From assembly GCF_032854445.1 (NCBI RefSeq), contig NC_088300.1:56394984-56458983 (forward strand): a stretch of DNA of 64,000 nt. Reading direction: 5' to 3'. Made by a program: the position numbers and the translations under genes. Below, in pieces: positions 47,601 through 59,600 of this stretch (position 1 is its first letter; each line of letters opens with the position of its first letter). The notes below the pieces were generated by a model. That model ran no database searches. It was not told the origin of the DNA and saw only the letters and a program-made list of their open reading frames with translations. Source of the stretch: Liolophura sinensis. Its lineage: Eukaryota > Mollusca > Polyplacophora > Chitonida > Chitonidae.

Positions 47601-50032
47601 GATTCATACACGAGACCTCAGTAAAACTGGTCATGGGCTATGTAAAGATCTGAGTTAAGTAATTTAGGGATTTTTTGGTTTGCTCTATGCAGTTATATGT
47701 GGACATGTTGATAACAAAGACACATTCCTCCAGTCAACGACATGCCCATGAAATAGCATACACCATGTGTGTGCAGCGTACAAATGAGTCCAAACTGCTG
47801 TCTTATGTGCATAATAGACATGTAATACAGTTCTGCGTCACTTCACTTAATAACAAATCACTAGATAAAGTTTTTCTAAGTGGCTATCGCGTCACGACAA
47901 CATAACAACAAGGTTATAAGGAACGGCATTAGCTCAACCCTATCCATTGTTACATAGGCGGAAAAATCCATTTTACACAGAAGCGACTGGTTCTATTAAC
48001 AGGTAAAGAAGGGCGTGGCTGATCGACCTGGCCGACAGCAGGGGAGAAGCACCTGTCAATGTCCGGTTCCTCAGGCCTGTCCATTTGGTCAATGGTGGCC
48101 AGCTAATCTACTTGCTGTGTGGTCAATTCACTAATAAATGCCTGGAAAGAAAAACATGGTCACGGTGTAACCGTCTGGATGGCTGCTGTTTTCTTGCACA
48201 GAGTAGTGTTGTCAATAATTGGGGAGCGCCACTTAAAAAAGAGAATGGCAGATGTAATGAGATTACTGCGCTAACAATGGACATTGGAACGTCCAGGAGC
48301 GGTCATTCTGTTCAGTGGGAGTATTATTGGACCGGATTATATCTAGGGGCTATTAAAGGAGCAGTGATCGGGGTTTGAGTGGACCCTTTCCCTTCTCAAT
48401 CCTATCAGCTGTATTCACTCTCTCGGCAGGGTCACGCAAACAAACCGTGGGGGTACCGATGACGCCTCCCCAAAACTTCACAATAACCCACCGACAACAA
48501 AACGAACGGCAATGGAAAATTAAAATGGCATTTGTAATAGCTTTCTGCCTCGTTTATTGCTAGGAGGCAATTTCTACATACCATCCTTAATCTAGTTCTG
48601 ACAGTCACTAGTGCATATCACTTCTGATGACAGTTGTTTACCACGTGCACGGTTACCTGATAACTCTACATTATATATTCTTGGCTGGCGCATTTGTTGA
48701 AATGTAGCTGAAAATGACTGTCTGTTGCATTCATATAATTAAAAGTTATTTAAAAAATAAATAAATTACAAAACCCTAAAGCACGGACTTGAAAACATAC
48801 ACATATTAACAAAATTTATCCTGTTCAGTTCTGTTTCGACAATTCCACGTACATTGTAGACTTTGTTGAATTTTGATATAGGAATCAGTGCAGAATGTAC
48901 TTATCCAATTTTGGATTGCTTTTCTTTTCGCATATTTTTTTGAAAACGAATTACGACGAAATACTCACAACAAACTTCACCTTTCTAATGCCTTATGTCT
49001 AGACTTGGTTATGGTACCGTTCGCTATCACATGCAACTTTGGTGACTTGTAACTGCCATTCTACAAGGATTGTAGTAACCCGAGGCAAACGATGTTAAAA
49101 ATGACAAAATCTCTATAAACAAAGAAACTACAATCAGACAAACTAGTTTCATCTATAGGGCTTGGATCTATTCCATGTAATTTTTGCATTATGGCAGTGC
49201 GTTTTGTTCCTAAACTGTTGGGCCCATCATGTATAAGTATATCATGTTCAGTCAAGTATAAATGGGTTATAAGCAATCTGTCAAACTGTTTAATGTTTTG
49301 TGATGAGATGTTATGGAATAACCTCCTTTCTATCAAAAATTAAAAACATCGTTTCGGTTTTCCAGTGTATATGGTAACATGTGTGAGAAAAAAAGCATGA
49401 AAATGAAACAGAAAATAATATTTACACTTTCATGATGGAATATTTTTACACTACTTTATTGTTAAAAATGGCGCATGGAAAACTTTCTTTAGGTTAGACC
49501 ATACATTTCGTTGCGTGTGTAATTGAAAACAAACGGTAAACATAAAATAATACACACTGGTGCACCTTAATTGAAGCTGTCATTCATTTACGCGTTCGTG
49601 CCTGCACAAAATGTAGCCTTAATAATCTCTCAAAAGATATAGACCCTTCTAAGACTAAATAATCTCTATATGATCTTTAAACAACCACATCGACAGAGTC
49701 TAAATGGCAGTGGACTGTGTCGAGCATGTCTGGTGTGCTTTTCAAGAGGGATGTCGATATTCCAAAAGGTCATACATAGTGGATGTTGTGACAGAGCTCA
49801 TGGATCTGTGATTCTCTTCTGGACCTATGATATTCTAAAAGGATTAGCAGTCGTTTTTGTTCAGGATTTACAACGGTTGTTCGATCCGCCTTCCGGTTTG
49901 ACAGAAAATTACGTGTCTATTTTCTTTTGTTGTTCCTGGAATGCGTCAAAAGCTTCCATTAAGTGGCGTTGGGGATAATAATAAGAAGAAATCACATGAC
50001 TGCGAGATACCGCCACTCAGCATTATACGCGT

Positions 50033-50216
50033 TCTGATTGGCTGCCGAAATAAAGTAGGCGGGGTGCCAACACAACCAGAGTTAATGTTATCCTGTTTGA
50101 CATTGTTTGTACTATAATTAAAGAAGGGAACCACATCGTACCGTTAGTCTCATTAAGAAGATTGGAGGGCTCATTACGATTTTATAAGTATTACTTCTCT
50201 AGGCACAGTTAGTCCA
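50033..50216 (+). promoter_or_regulatory. Candidate promoter of the Not-class homeobox gene
   Basis: An inverted CCAAT box (GATTGGCTG, 50036-50044) and a GC-rich GGCGGGGTG (50058-50066) precede a TATA-like TATAAGTA at 50183. CCAGTC with A at 50216 lies 33 bases downstream, a plausible start site. This would give a 5' UTR of about 110 bases. No transcript evidence is available. Confidence 0.4.
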
Positions 50217-50326
50217 GTCAGAGCAAAGAGGAAAACACTCACTGTGAAAGTATAGGTTAATGTGGTCGGATTTTTAAACACTCAGACCACAGTTTGAGAA
50301 AAACCTATCGGAAATTTATTGGAACC

Positions 50327-50786
50327 ATGCATCCAGCGGTTCTTTCTCCCCAGTCCACAACGATGGTTCCATACCCTGTGTTTCAGTCTCCTGTTAGTCT
50401 GAGGCATCTTGATTACCATCCCCTGATGTTCCCGTTTCACCAACAGCTAGCTGTGCACGCTCAGACGGGAGCTTTTCAGTACAGTCTAGCAGGTTTACCA
50501 TTCCAAACTTCCCCTCAGATGTTTGACGATAACGGATCAAGATCATCTAAAACAAATTTCCCTCCAGGAAATACTGGCTCCAGTTTTACTATAGACGCTA
50601 TATTGAACACTAAGCGCAACAGATCCAACAGTATTTCACCAGAAAGTTCTCCGGTGTCCAGAAAAGTTAGTACTTCCCACAAACGCCATGAGCGCTTGAA
50701 GCACTTCTCCATGCCTTACTGTCGAAGTCCTCCAAGACCTGAGATATCGGATTCACCCCGTCCCGGCGGAGATCTCGCCACATCAG
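50327..50786 (+). CDS. NOTO: Not-class gene exon 1 (eh1-like motif)
   Basis: Coding runs for 153 codons plus one base to donor GTATGA. It is rich in Ser, Pro, His and Gln, with FTIDAIL at residues 87-93. The open frame past 50786 is intron. Confidence 0.85.
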
Positions 50787-52710
50787 GTATGATAACGCCT
50801 TCTGGATGTCGGATAATGTTTGATTATTTCACCAAATTTTTTTTTGCAATTTTTATCCTGAAAAATCCGAAAAATAATTTAGTGGTGAATGCCGTTTTAC
50901 TAAAACGTCTCATTACATGCATAGTATAATCAGTCAAGATTAATACATGAAAACTGTTGTAGAATTAATTCAAAGTAGGTAAAGTTTCCAATTTTTTCGT
51001 TCACATGTATTTAACGCGATACTATAACGTTTAGTATATTTTGCTTTTTTAAAATTAGAAATAAGTTATATAATTTCATTTATATGTGGGTTTTTTCGGT
51101 CAGTAGCCTGTGTTTATTTTATTAATAATTTTTGTTGCATGTTTGCGCGATATATTGCTTCAAAAATTAATCACCGACGAAGTAACCCATAGTTTGTTTT
51201 AATTACTAAAATTATATGACAAGCTGGTCTCTCTATGACAACTGAATCTTTAGTTGTAGTTAAGTAAATATTCTGTGATTAGACTGTTTGTTAATAACCA
51301 CAGATATGCTGTAGGTTGTGGTAGTGGTTAGTGTTTAAGACCGTATTAAATATTAACTGCCCCTCAGAGCAGGGCTGGTTAAGCCTTTGCCTGTCTGATT
51401 GCTGCCAGCGACAAACAGGCACGTCCCATCGATACACCCACTAAGCTGGCCTATCTCTCAACCATTCCGTACTATTGTTTCATGTTTAATGGGAATACCA
51501 AGCGCGTTAAACGGGAACATGATGTTTAAACACAGGCTATTTATTCAGCTTATCGGATACAATCTAAAGAAACTTGGATACGTCCCTCTCTGCTCTCCAT
51601 ATTTGTTTCAGCTTCGAATTTATTCAAATCCGTCTAATTGATTTTGATTGTCTGGTTTTAGACGAGGGTCGTGTTCATAATTCTCACCATTTACCATATC
51701 TGTAGTTCTGTACGGAGCTCATACTGATAAGGGCATTGAGTGGTCTTGAGTCTGCGCCTGTGTGGGCTGTCTTAAGAACGGGGAGCTCTGGTAGCGATGG
51801 GGCACTGAGGAACAGGTGGGACACGGGCCGGATTTCCCCACATCTCTGACCGTTGTCAGAGAATACATGAGAGTCATTAACGCTCTGGAAACATCTCAAA
51901 GCACAGCAGCATTCTATACGCCAGTGAAGTTACTCTTGAATACGTCTATGGTCTCATACAAATATTATCGGTCATTATATAAATATATATTTATATATAT
52001 ATCTATGTGTGTACTTTCTCCCGACAGATCCAAGCGAGAAGAAGTCTGGCTGTGGTGAATGGAGAGGGGTTAGAGCTAAGAGAATCCGGACAATCTTCAC
52101 CCCAGAGCAACTAGAACGCCTGGAGACCGAGTTGAGAGACAACAGTACATGGTCGGCACCGAGAGGTAGGCAAAGTTGTAGCACTCTTTCACAGTCATTT
52201 CTTACAACTTTTTAGTAAATATATTAAAATTTTGTTACATGACACGAATGTTTTTTTTTTCGATTTTGACAAAAGACGGGGAAGATTTTTCCTGCTCTTC
52301 AAAGGCAAATTGTTATTAATCAAAATATTTTTATATAAGCCTTATAAGACTATTGTTCCAATGTTCATGTATACTTACTTTTGTATTCTGCACTTTGCTA
52401 TTTTTTTTTCTTATTCTTATAGTTTAAATTCATCACTCAGTCATTCTATGCATAGTTCTTATCTTAAACTTCTTCCTTTTGTAGGTACTATTTGGCCACG
52501 GAGCTTAACCTTACCGAAGCCCAAGTTAAAGTCTGGTTTCAGAATCGCCGTATAAAATGGCGAAAGCAGACGTTGGAGAAACAGCAAGCACAGTTGGCGG
52601 CGTCTGACATCTACCACAGTGTCCAGTCAGAAAGCGATGCAGAAAGTATCGAAGACGTTAGTGCAAATAGAGACAATGATCGGGAATCTCCTGATGTACA
52701 GAAGGACTAA
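50327..52710 (+). CDS. NOTO: Not-class homeodomain transcription factor, three exons, one-base frameshift in the homeodomain
   Basis: The exons are 50327-50786, 52028-52165 and 52485-52710. ATG at 50327 is chosen because it is the first in-frame ATG. Residues 87-93 (FTIDAIL) form an eh1-like Groucho-binding motif, as expected of a repressor. The homeodomain begins near residue 170 with AKRIRTIFTPEQLERLE and ends in exon 3 with LTEAQVKVWFQNRRIKWRKQ, with Trp48, Phe49, Asn51 and Arg53 intact. This combination matches the Not/floating-head class better than Emx or Vax. An acidic tail follows. Exon 2 is one base short: after ACCGAG at 52126-52131 only TT (52132-52133) stands where the codon for Phe20 is expected, then GAGAGACAACAG continues in the shifted frame. 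As written, translation shifts and stops at 52553-52555; lengths sum to a multiple of three only with one more base. Not proteins pattern early axial and neural tissue in chordates; the role here is inferred from class. Confidence 0.85.
52028..52165 (+). CDS. NOTO: Not-class gene exon 2 (homeodomain N-terminal half, frameshifted)
   Basis: The acceptor TCCCGACAG is followed by DPSEKKSGCGEWRGVRAKRI and the start of the homeodomain; the frame slips at 52132-52133. The donor GTAGGC splits an Arg codon that exon 3 completes in the restored frame. Confidence 0.85.
52485..52710 (+). CDS. NOTO: Not-class gene exon 3 (recognition helix and acidic tail)
   Basis: The acceptor CTTTTGTAG is followed by YYLATELNLTEAQVKVWFQN then RRIKWRKQTLEKQQ and an acidic tail ending DVQKD, TAA at 52708-52710. 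Confidence 0.9.
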
Positions 52711-52996
52711 AAACTACCACAACATACAACGTTCGCAACCACATCACATATGTCTGTGAGGAAATTCATAAACATTATATACTAAAAGACTTTATTAATC
52801 AGCGTGCATAGTTCTACAAAAAGCTTGAGATTTTCTCTTATTTTCCTGGTTAAATAGACAATCATCCGGGACATTCGCGACAGGGCTGAATTTGCTTTCC
52901 GTTTTATATCAGAGCATCTTTGTATATATTATCATATTATTTAAAAAGATTTACACTACGTGTATATATTGTAAGTTATATTTGGTTGAGTATTGC

Positions 52997-53002
52997 AATA
53001 AA
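52997..53002 (+). terminator. Candidate polyadenylation signal AATAAA of the Not-class gene
   Basis: AATAAA lies about 290 bases after the stop codon. Confidence 0.45.
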
Positions 53003-55845
53003 AGACATTTTAAGTAGACCAAAATGTATATCTGTTGGGAGTTATATGACCATACCAGTGCTTTTCACGGTAATAACGTGTTGGTGTGATGGGGTTTTCT
53101 TCGTATGTGTATATATAGATCTGTTGAGTACAATGAACACGTTTTTTTTTTCTAGTTTTGTCATGTAAACGTGCTTGAGATTATATTTGACGAAAATCAT
53201 CATAAATAATTAGTGTATCAAATGGATAATTTGAAGTAGTACATTACTATACATGCACGTGGGCTGAAATTCTCCGATCCTCGGTCTGCTATTTTGAGGA
53301 TAATACTTCGTATTTAAAGTTTTTTTCATCATACTTCTGTTTGGAAATTAAAGCCTAATTCATATAGGCCTACCCGTTACGAAGCCAAGGATTTGGGAGT
53401 TTGGCGTAGTTATACTTATGCTATATGCTAACTTAAAAATCAAAAAATGAATGTCCAGCTGGATATCTATATACTGGTTCAATTGGCATGATATAAGAGC
53501 GTGAATTTCAATGCGAACAGTGTCCATTGACTCTCTACTTTTCATCAATTTGGTTAAACATGGATTTTAAATAATGGTTCACAATAGTTCCTTGTCAGTC
53601 AGCTCCCTGTATTATTTGTCAATTCGTTAAAAGCCATCGCGATTGCCGTAGCTAATTATAAAAATACATTTTATCCAGAACTTTAAATGGGATTTCTACG
53701 AGTCTTTAATGTACCAATTTATGAGGACATGCGGAGGAACTGACCATTTAAAGTACCTCATTGTGTCAGACAATCAAACTGTCTTCCGTAAAAGAGGAAG
53801 GCCTATGGGGTGTCTTCAGCTGGTAGCAGAATCTCCCGTTATATTATTCCGCTGAATGACTTTTGTCTTAACCGCTTAATGATCAGGCTGGCTTAAGCCA
53901 CACAGTTCCGGACTATCAGCCGGACGGTAGGGGGTAGGAGTGTCCCGATAATCCTATCCCCGACGGTAGGGTGACACTGGAGCCAGAGTCCGACTGCCTT
54001 TTCTCTGCCATTATCGTCAAGGGCTCTCTTAACAGCTTAGCATCGCAATGTGGCGCTCGCTTCCGCCACTTACCCTCGACACTTCCATCTGTCTTCTATC
54101 CAGCAGGGGACAAGTAATGAACAGAAGTCTAGTTAGAGTCAAGTGATACTGACAACAGTAATGGAGTAGATAATGGAGATACAGTCAAAGCAATATCAAA
54201 GTAATCGGACGGGATGCAGTCTCACTTGTAGCAAATTACTTTAAACCCCTCCCATGCATTAAGCGATCTAGTTGGCTAATTTAAGTTCATTATTTATATA
54301 TAGGGGTGGGCCTATATATTTCACAATTAAAAGTATTATCGACAGGCACAAAATATGCTTATAAACACAAAACACCATATCAATTTAAGGATCACACTCT
54401 CTGGCACCCAGCTTAATTTTTCTGTACAAACATATAGAGAAATCCTCTGGATAATTGATTGGATGTATTCTTTGGTAAATCAATATTATATGGTTCTGTT
54501 AACATCATCTAAGCGTTCTTATTGGAAGTAACGGTGAACTATGTCAAAGGCGCACATCTCAGGTAGGAAAGTGGATTTAGTTTGCTGCCTTCACTCATTC
54601 TCACATCATGATAAAATGGTACCGACAAAGTTCAATCGGATTGAGAATATTTGGCAGTAAGGAAATAGATATGACAAAGAATTTTATTTCAAATAATAGA
54701 TTATAGAATCCATCAGAACCTTGCATTGTCTACCATCCCCGCAATTAAATGCCACTCAGACAAGTCAGATAAAAGTTACAACAATCACACCTGTAATTGT
54801 TTCACCTGATTCCCCACTGGGCGCTAACCTGATCCCCCGCACGAGCAGGCCTTTCAGACAACATGGCGCCTGATAAAGTGTTCGGCACCACCTGTCCTGT
54901 AACATGCTGTACCGGTTTAAATGGCCCATTTAATATTTTTGGATATTTACTCAATGGGAGATGAGTATTAGTAATTAGCAATTAAAGCAATGCTCTTTTA
55001 GATAGAGGAATCCTGATGAACCCACAAAGAAGCCGTGCATACCTGTAATGTGTGGGATTAACCTTTGTAACCCAGGCTTAATCCTTCAGCACATAATTGC
55101 AGTAAAGTAAGTCATTGGTAAACTTAGACCGTTTTATCGTGTCTGGCACAATGGATTGGGTTATAGTCTACGTTTTAAAATTTCTCAACATCCCATATGT
55201 CGGACTGACTTCCTCTTAATCCAATACTGATCACTTAAAACAGTGGCATGTCTCTCACAGTATTGGAATCTGTCTACGGCTGTGCATTTACCACGGTCTA
55301 TCACCTTCAGGAGAACGACAGGTCCAAGAAATCAAATCCGTCTCTGGTAAGTGTCACGCCATGTCACTCAAATCTTTCGCTGGGCTTAGTTCAAAGTTAT
55401 TTGACCGTATAACTTTCAAGAGTCTTTTTCAATCTGTAAGGGTCTGTAAGCGTCCGTAAATCAAACACATCGATCTAAAAATCCCCACAGAAAATGTGTC
55501 AAAATCTAAGCCCATGGGTTGTGGAAATTGTGTTTTCTTTTAATTGTGCAAGGACAATGTGAGGGGTTCAGGCTTTATTGAGGTGGTGTTAGAGAGGCTG
55601 AGTGACACCCTCGTGTCTAACTGAACTGCAGCAGTGACTACATCTCTAATACATCCGGCTTGACCGGCTCCATTATTGAGTGCAGATATACATACAGGTA
55701 CTTCACTGGCGATGACAAAAAACAGACTATATTACCTGAAATAAAATTCGTAATAAACTGATTATGACGCATACCTAATTTTGAATGAATGTGTTGCGGC
55801 TAGTGCTATAGTGTAATGCTATATTTTCCAAGTGTTATATAGTTT
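53003..55845. other. Non-coding region downstream of the homeobox gene
   Basis: No gene and no SINE is seen. A moderately GC-rich block at 53880-54120 and a block at 54780-55000 with clustered TAAT/ATTA cores (TAGTAATTAGCAATTAAAGC near 54968) are candidates for cis-regulatory DNA. This is inference from composition and position. Confidence 0.35.
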
Positions 55846-55859
55846 GTACGACATTAAAC

Positions 55860-56450
55860 ACTGTGTTGTATATACTGTCAAATATAAAGACTGTATTGCA
55901 TATAGTGTCAAATATACTGACGCTATTGCATACACTGCCAAATATAAAGACGCTATTGTACATACTGTCGGTATTGCATATACTGTCAAATATGAAGACG
56001 GTGTTGCATATACTGTCAAGTATAAAGATGGTATTGCAGATGCTGTCAAGTACAAAGACGGTATTGCATATACTGTCGGTATTGCGTGTACTGTCAAGTT
56101 TAAAGACGGTATTGCATATACTGGCGGTATTGCATATACTGTCAAATATAAAGACGGTATTGCATATACTTTGAAATATAAAGACGGTGTTGCATATACT
56201 GTCAAATGTAAAGACGGTATTGCATATGCTGTTAAATACGAACACGCTATTGCATATACTGTCGGTATTGCATATACTGTCAAATATAAAGACGGTGTTG
56301 CATATACTGTCAAATATAAAGACGGTGTTGCATATACTGTCAAATATAAAGACGTTGTTGCATATACTGTCAAATATAAAGACAGTACTGCACATACTGT
56401 CAAATATAAAGACAGTACTGCACATACTGTCAAATATAAAGACGGTATGT
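55860..56450. repeat. Minisatellite, 30-base unit with 18-base short units
   Basis: The unit core is CATATACTGTCAAATATAAA followed by GACGGTATTG. Short 18-base units of the form ACTGTCGGTATTGCATAT are interspersed. Every length is a multiple of three, leaving open frames of 280 codons on + and about 220 on -. Confidence 0.95.
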
Positions 56451-56674
56451 GGCTTGCAGAGCACGTGACTTTCTGCATAGTCCATAATCGTTGTCATATC
56501 GACAATCTTATTTCAAAAATAAAATCCCAAAATAATCGTAACACTGTTAATATGGCCACTATAGCCACGCTGGTACGAGTACAAGACCCCCCCCCCCTTT
56601 CCAATATAACAAACTTATTATACCAAAAATATTTGTCCCATAAAATAACTTTTTCTTACTTTCTGAGACTGTAG

Positions 56675-59600
56675 GACTATATGAACACATAGATCACATA
56701 TGAACAGCTTTTTATATATAATTTTTCATGTAGAAATGTTTAGATAAATTATAAAGGTTATAGATCGCATCTACTGAGTTTTGGGATAGATCATAATATC
56801 CCTGAAAGTTTGACTTACCAATATAGAGGTGTATACACTTGAATTATAATTTTCGGATCGGAGCGTTTGCAAAAACAGCTGGTGTGCTTTAACCAAGCCG
56901 TAATTGCTATGAGAAATGCATATTATGGAAATAAAATAATAAAGATACATTTTAACCAGAGAGATCTGAAGGCATTTTTTAGATTAGTTTTTTTTATTTT
57001 AACATAAATAAACGGCAATTTCAGGATGCATCTTTAGATACCATTCGAACAGTGTTAATAATAGCACACTTCAGGAAAAAAGATATTATTTTTTCTTTTG
57101 CTTGATGTTTGTAATAATGATTATTTACTGGGTTTTTATGTTGGTATTTTTGTATTTGTGCTTAGTTTTTTCGATGTTGTTCACGTTATCGAACATACCA
57201 TTTTTGGTCAGATTTCTTAAACTGCCAAAACATTCTAACACATACTACATCTGCGGTGATAGAACGTTACACTTGTGGCTGAGATTCTGCATGCTTGAGA
57301 AAAGATCTTGTTAAGTGGCCAAGCACTCTATGCCGGGATACGTATTGAAATCGTTCGTATTTCTATTATTTTTCTTCCGTTTTTTTTTTTGAAAGCTTTA
57401 GATTTGCTATTGGAATTTGGTATTTGTAGGAACAAAGTTACGAGGCAAATTTTGGCCGTTTTTGGTTGCCTTTGGTCACGTGACATGTCGGCCATCTTGG
57501 ATTATCATCAAATCTTTTAAAGGTTTTCTTCTGAAGGATGGATTCTTTTGAAATTTGATATATTTGTGATCCCAGTTAGAACAAGTTTGAAAATGTATCC
57601 ATCTTTGTAAATACTGTTAGAATTTGTACATGCAGGTTGCGTGTGTTGAATTTTCCATTGTCTACATACTTCGGCAGTTGAATAATGCTATTCGTCGTTG
57701 TGTGTGTTAGCATCTGCTGGTAAACATGTTTTCTTCAACTTAATATTTCCGATCATCGCAAATTAGTTCAGTGCGTTACTTTCATAGTGTTTTCTAATTT
57801 GACATTTAGTTTGGCCTTGACGCTTACCCACCGGTATCGCTGTAAGGAACGTAACAATTATATTTGGCATACAAATAACTTTTCATAAAAATATAACTGA
57901 TATCATTATAATAGATATAAGTTAAGATATGTTTTAAGAACTGCTTTCTTTTTCTTTATTAGTAAAATTTCGCCAAGCTGAATAACTCTGTAATCAAGCA
58001 CTGGATAACTGGACATCAAGGTGTTTTTTTTTCTTCAACCTATTATACACGCACTCCATAGGGGCCTAACTACAGTGCACCCAATAGGTGTCAAGTACCT
58101 GGGTCTACTACATTTCACCCAAACATTAAGCCACAGATGACATCTGTGAACAACAATGCCTGTGAGATAATCTCCTTTACAGTAACGTTATAACATAGTT
58201 ACTCTCTAAGTGATAAGCCAGCACATTGTCCGTCTCTCCTGACATCCGGCAGTCTGCTGCTTCTGTAAGGATTATGACCATTCTCTGTGTGCTGTCACAA
58301 TTGCATCAAGTCTTAAAATTAATTGAGGTGCAGTGCAATGGGCATTCCTGAATAGTGGAGATGTAATTATATGACCATCAATGAGAACGGTGTCAGAGAA
58401 TCACGGAATACTGGGATTTCGTCTCTGTTCATAAATGATTGAACTGGTTTCTTTGGTATTAGCTCTTGATGAAGCTTATGTTCGAGAGGAATTTAAACGT
58501 TGGTCGAACACTACACATCATATTAGTCTGATATAGATGGCAAATGTAAATTCTGTCATTTGCTAGGATTCTAAAACGTCTAATTTTGAAATGTAACATG
58601 ATGTTAACAAATTTATGAATTGTGTTAAATGTGATTTTAAAGCGGCCATGCACAGGGAAAAATATGCAAATTAACAAAATGAAACAGAGAAAAATAAAGG
58701 GAAGAAAGTGTAAGAAACATCTTCCTCTCGAACTGGATCAACTTATGTCATCTAAAAACGTTAAGCTGTGAGAGCATTTTCGTCTCTATTACCGTTCACA
58801 ACTTTTGGATAACCCATGGGCACTATATTCACCTAGCCCATACACGCATTTATAACTCAGTTCACAATGTGACAAAATTCATGATGCGAGGAATGGTAAC
58901 TTCATGCAGATGTAGTTTTTGGTCATCTCTACACAGGTGAACAGGGCTACTCCCTATATTACCGCGCCGGGTTTTATAGTTCCATTTAATTCAAGGCATT
59001 TTGTCGACGCCGTAGGTGATTCTAAATTAATAAGACTGTGGTTTATTCATTCTATTTGATTTATTAAATATACATTTTTTTTCTAATCAAAAAATATTTA
59101 TAGGATATTTCAGTATTGATATTATTTTTATATCTTAGTATGGCATCAATAGGGTGTCTCAGTGGATAAGGGTTAACGACATGCATGCTTGATCTTGATA
59201 TTCATAAGAGCATAGAGAAAAGTGTCGATAATTGCCTCAGCTGATAATGAGATAATCCGAGACATATGGGACGGACGGATGGGCGCGCTTGTTGGGATGC
59301 CAGCATCACAGCCTCTTGCAGACGGAGGGGGTAAGGGTCTCTGCTCTACACCCTGACAACCCCTGCTTTGTCATCCCCCAGTCAGCTCTGACGGGAATCT
59401 TAGAGAAGAACCATCAAAGCCAAGCGAATCAAACCGCGTTGCCATGGTTAAGAGAACATCATGTAAATGAGTTTCAGCTCTATTCTTGTATGGAGAGAGG
59501 TGAGAAGTGCCGAACAACGAAGACATTTATTTATCGGAGCATCACTTCTCGAGCATATAAACTTTACAGGGGAACTCCATTCAAACGGAAATAGAGGCGC

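Larger units (their letters stand above)
42450..49980. other. Intergenic region between AS3MT and the homeobox gene, no gene seen
   Basis: The stretch holds the long-inverted-repeat element at about 44041-44690 and two diverged SINE-like relics. Open frames of up to about 100 codons show no domain. Confidence 0.5.

Noticed and set aside
50294..50326. Earlier start for the homeobox gene
   Set aside because: The upstream in-frame codons lack an ATG; the first ATG is at 50327.
55832..56674. 280-codon + strand open frame as a gene
   Set aside because: It is a 30-base minisatellite; opposite-strand frames are also open, and there is no domain or splice context.
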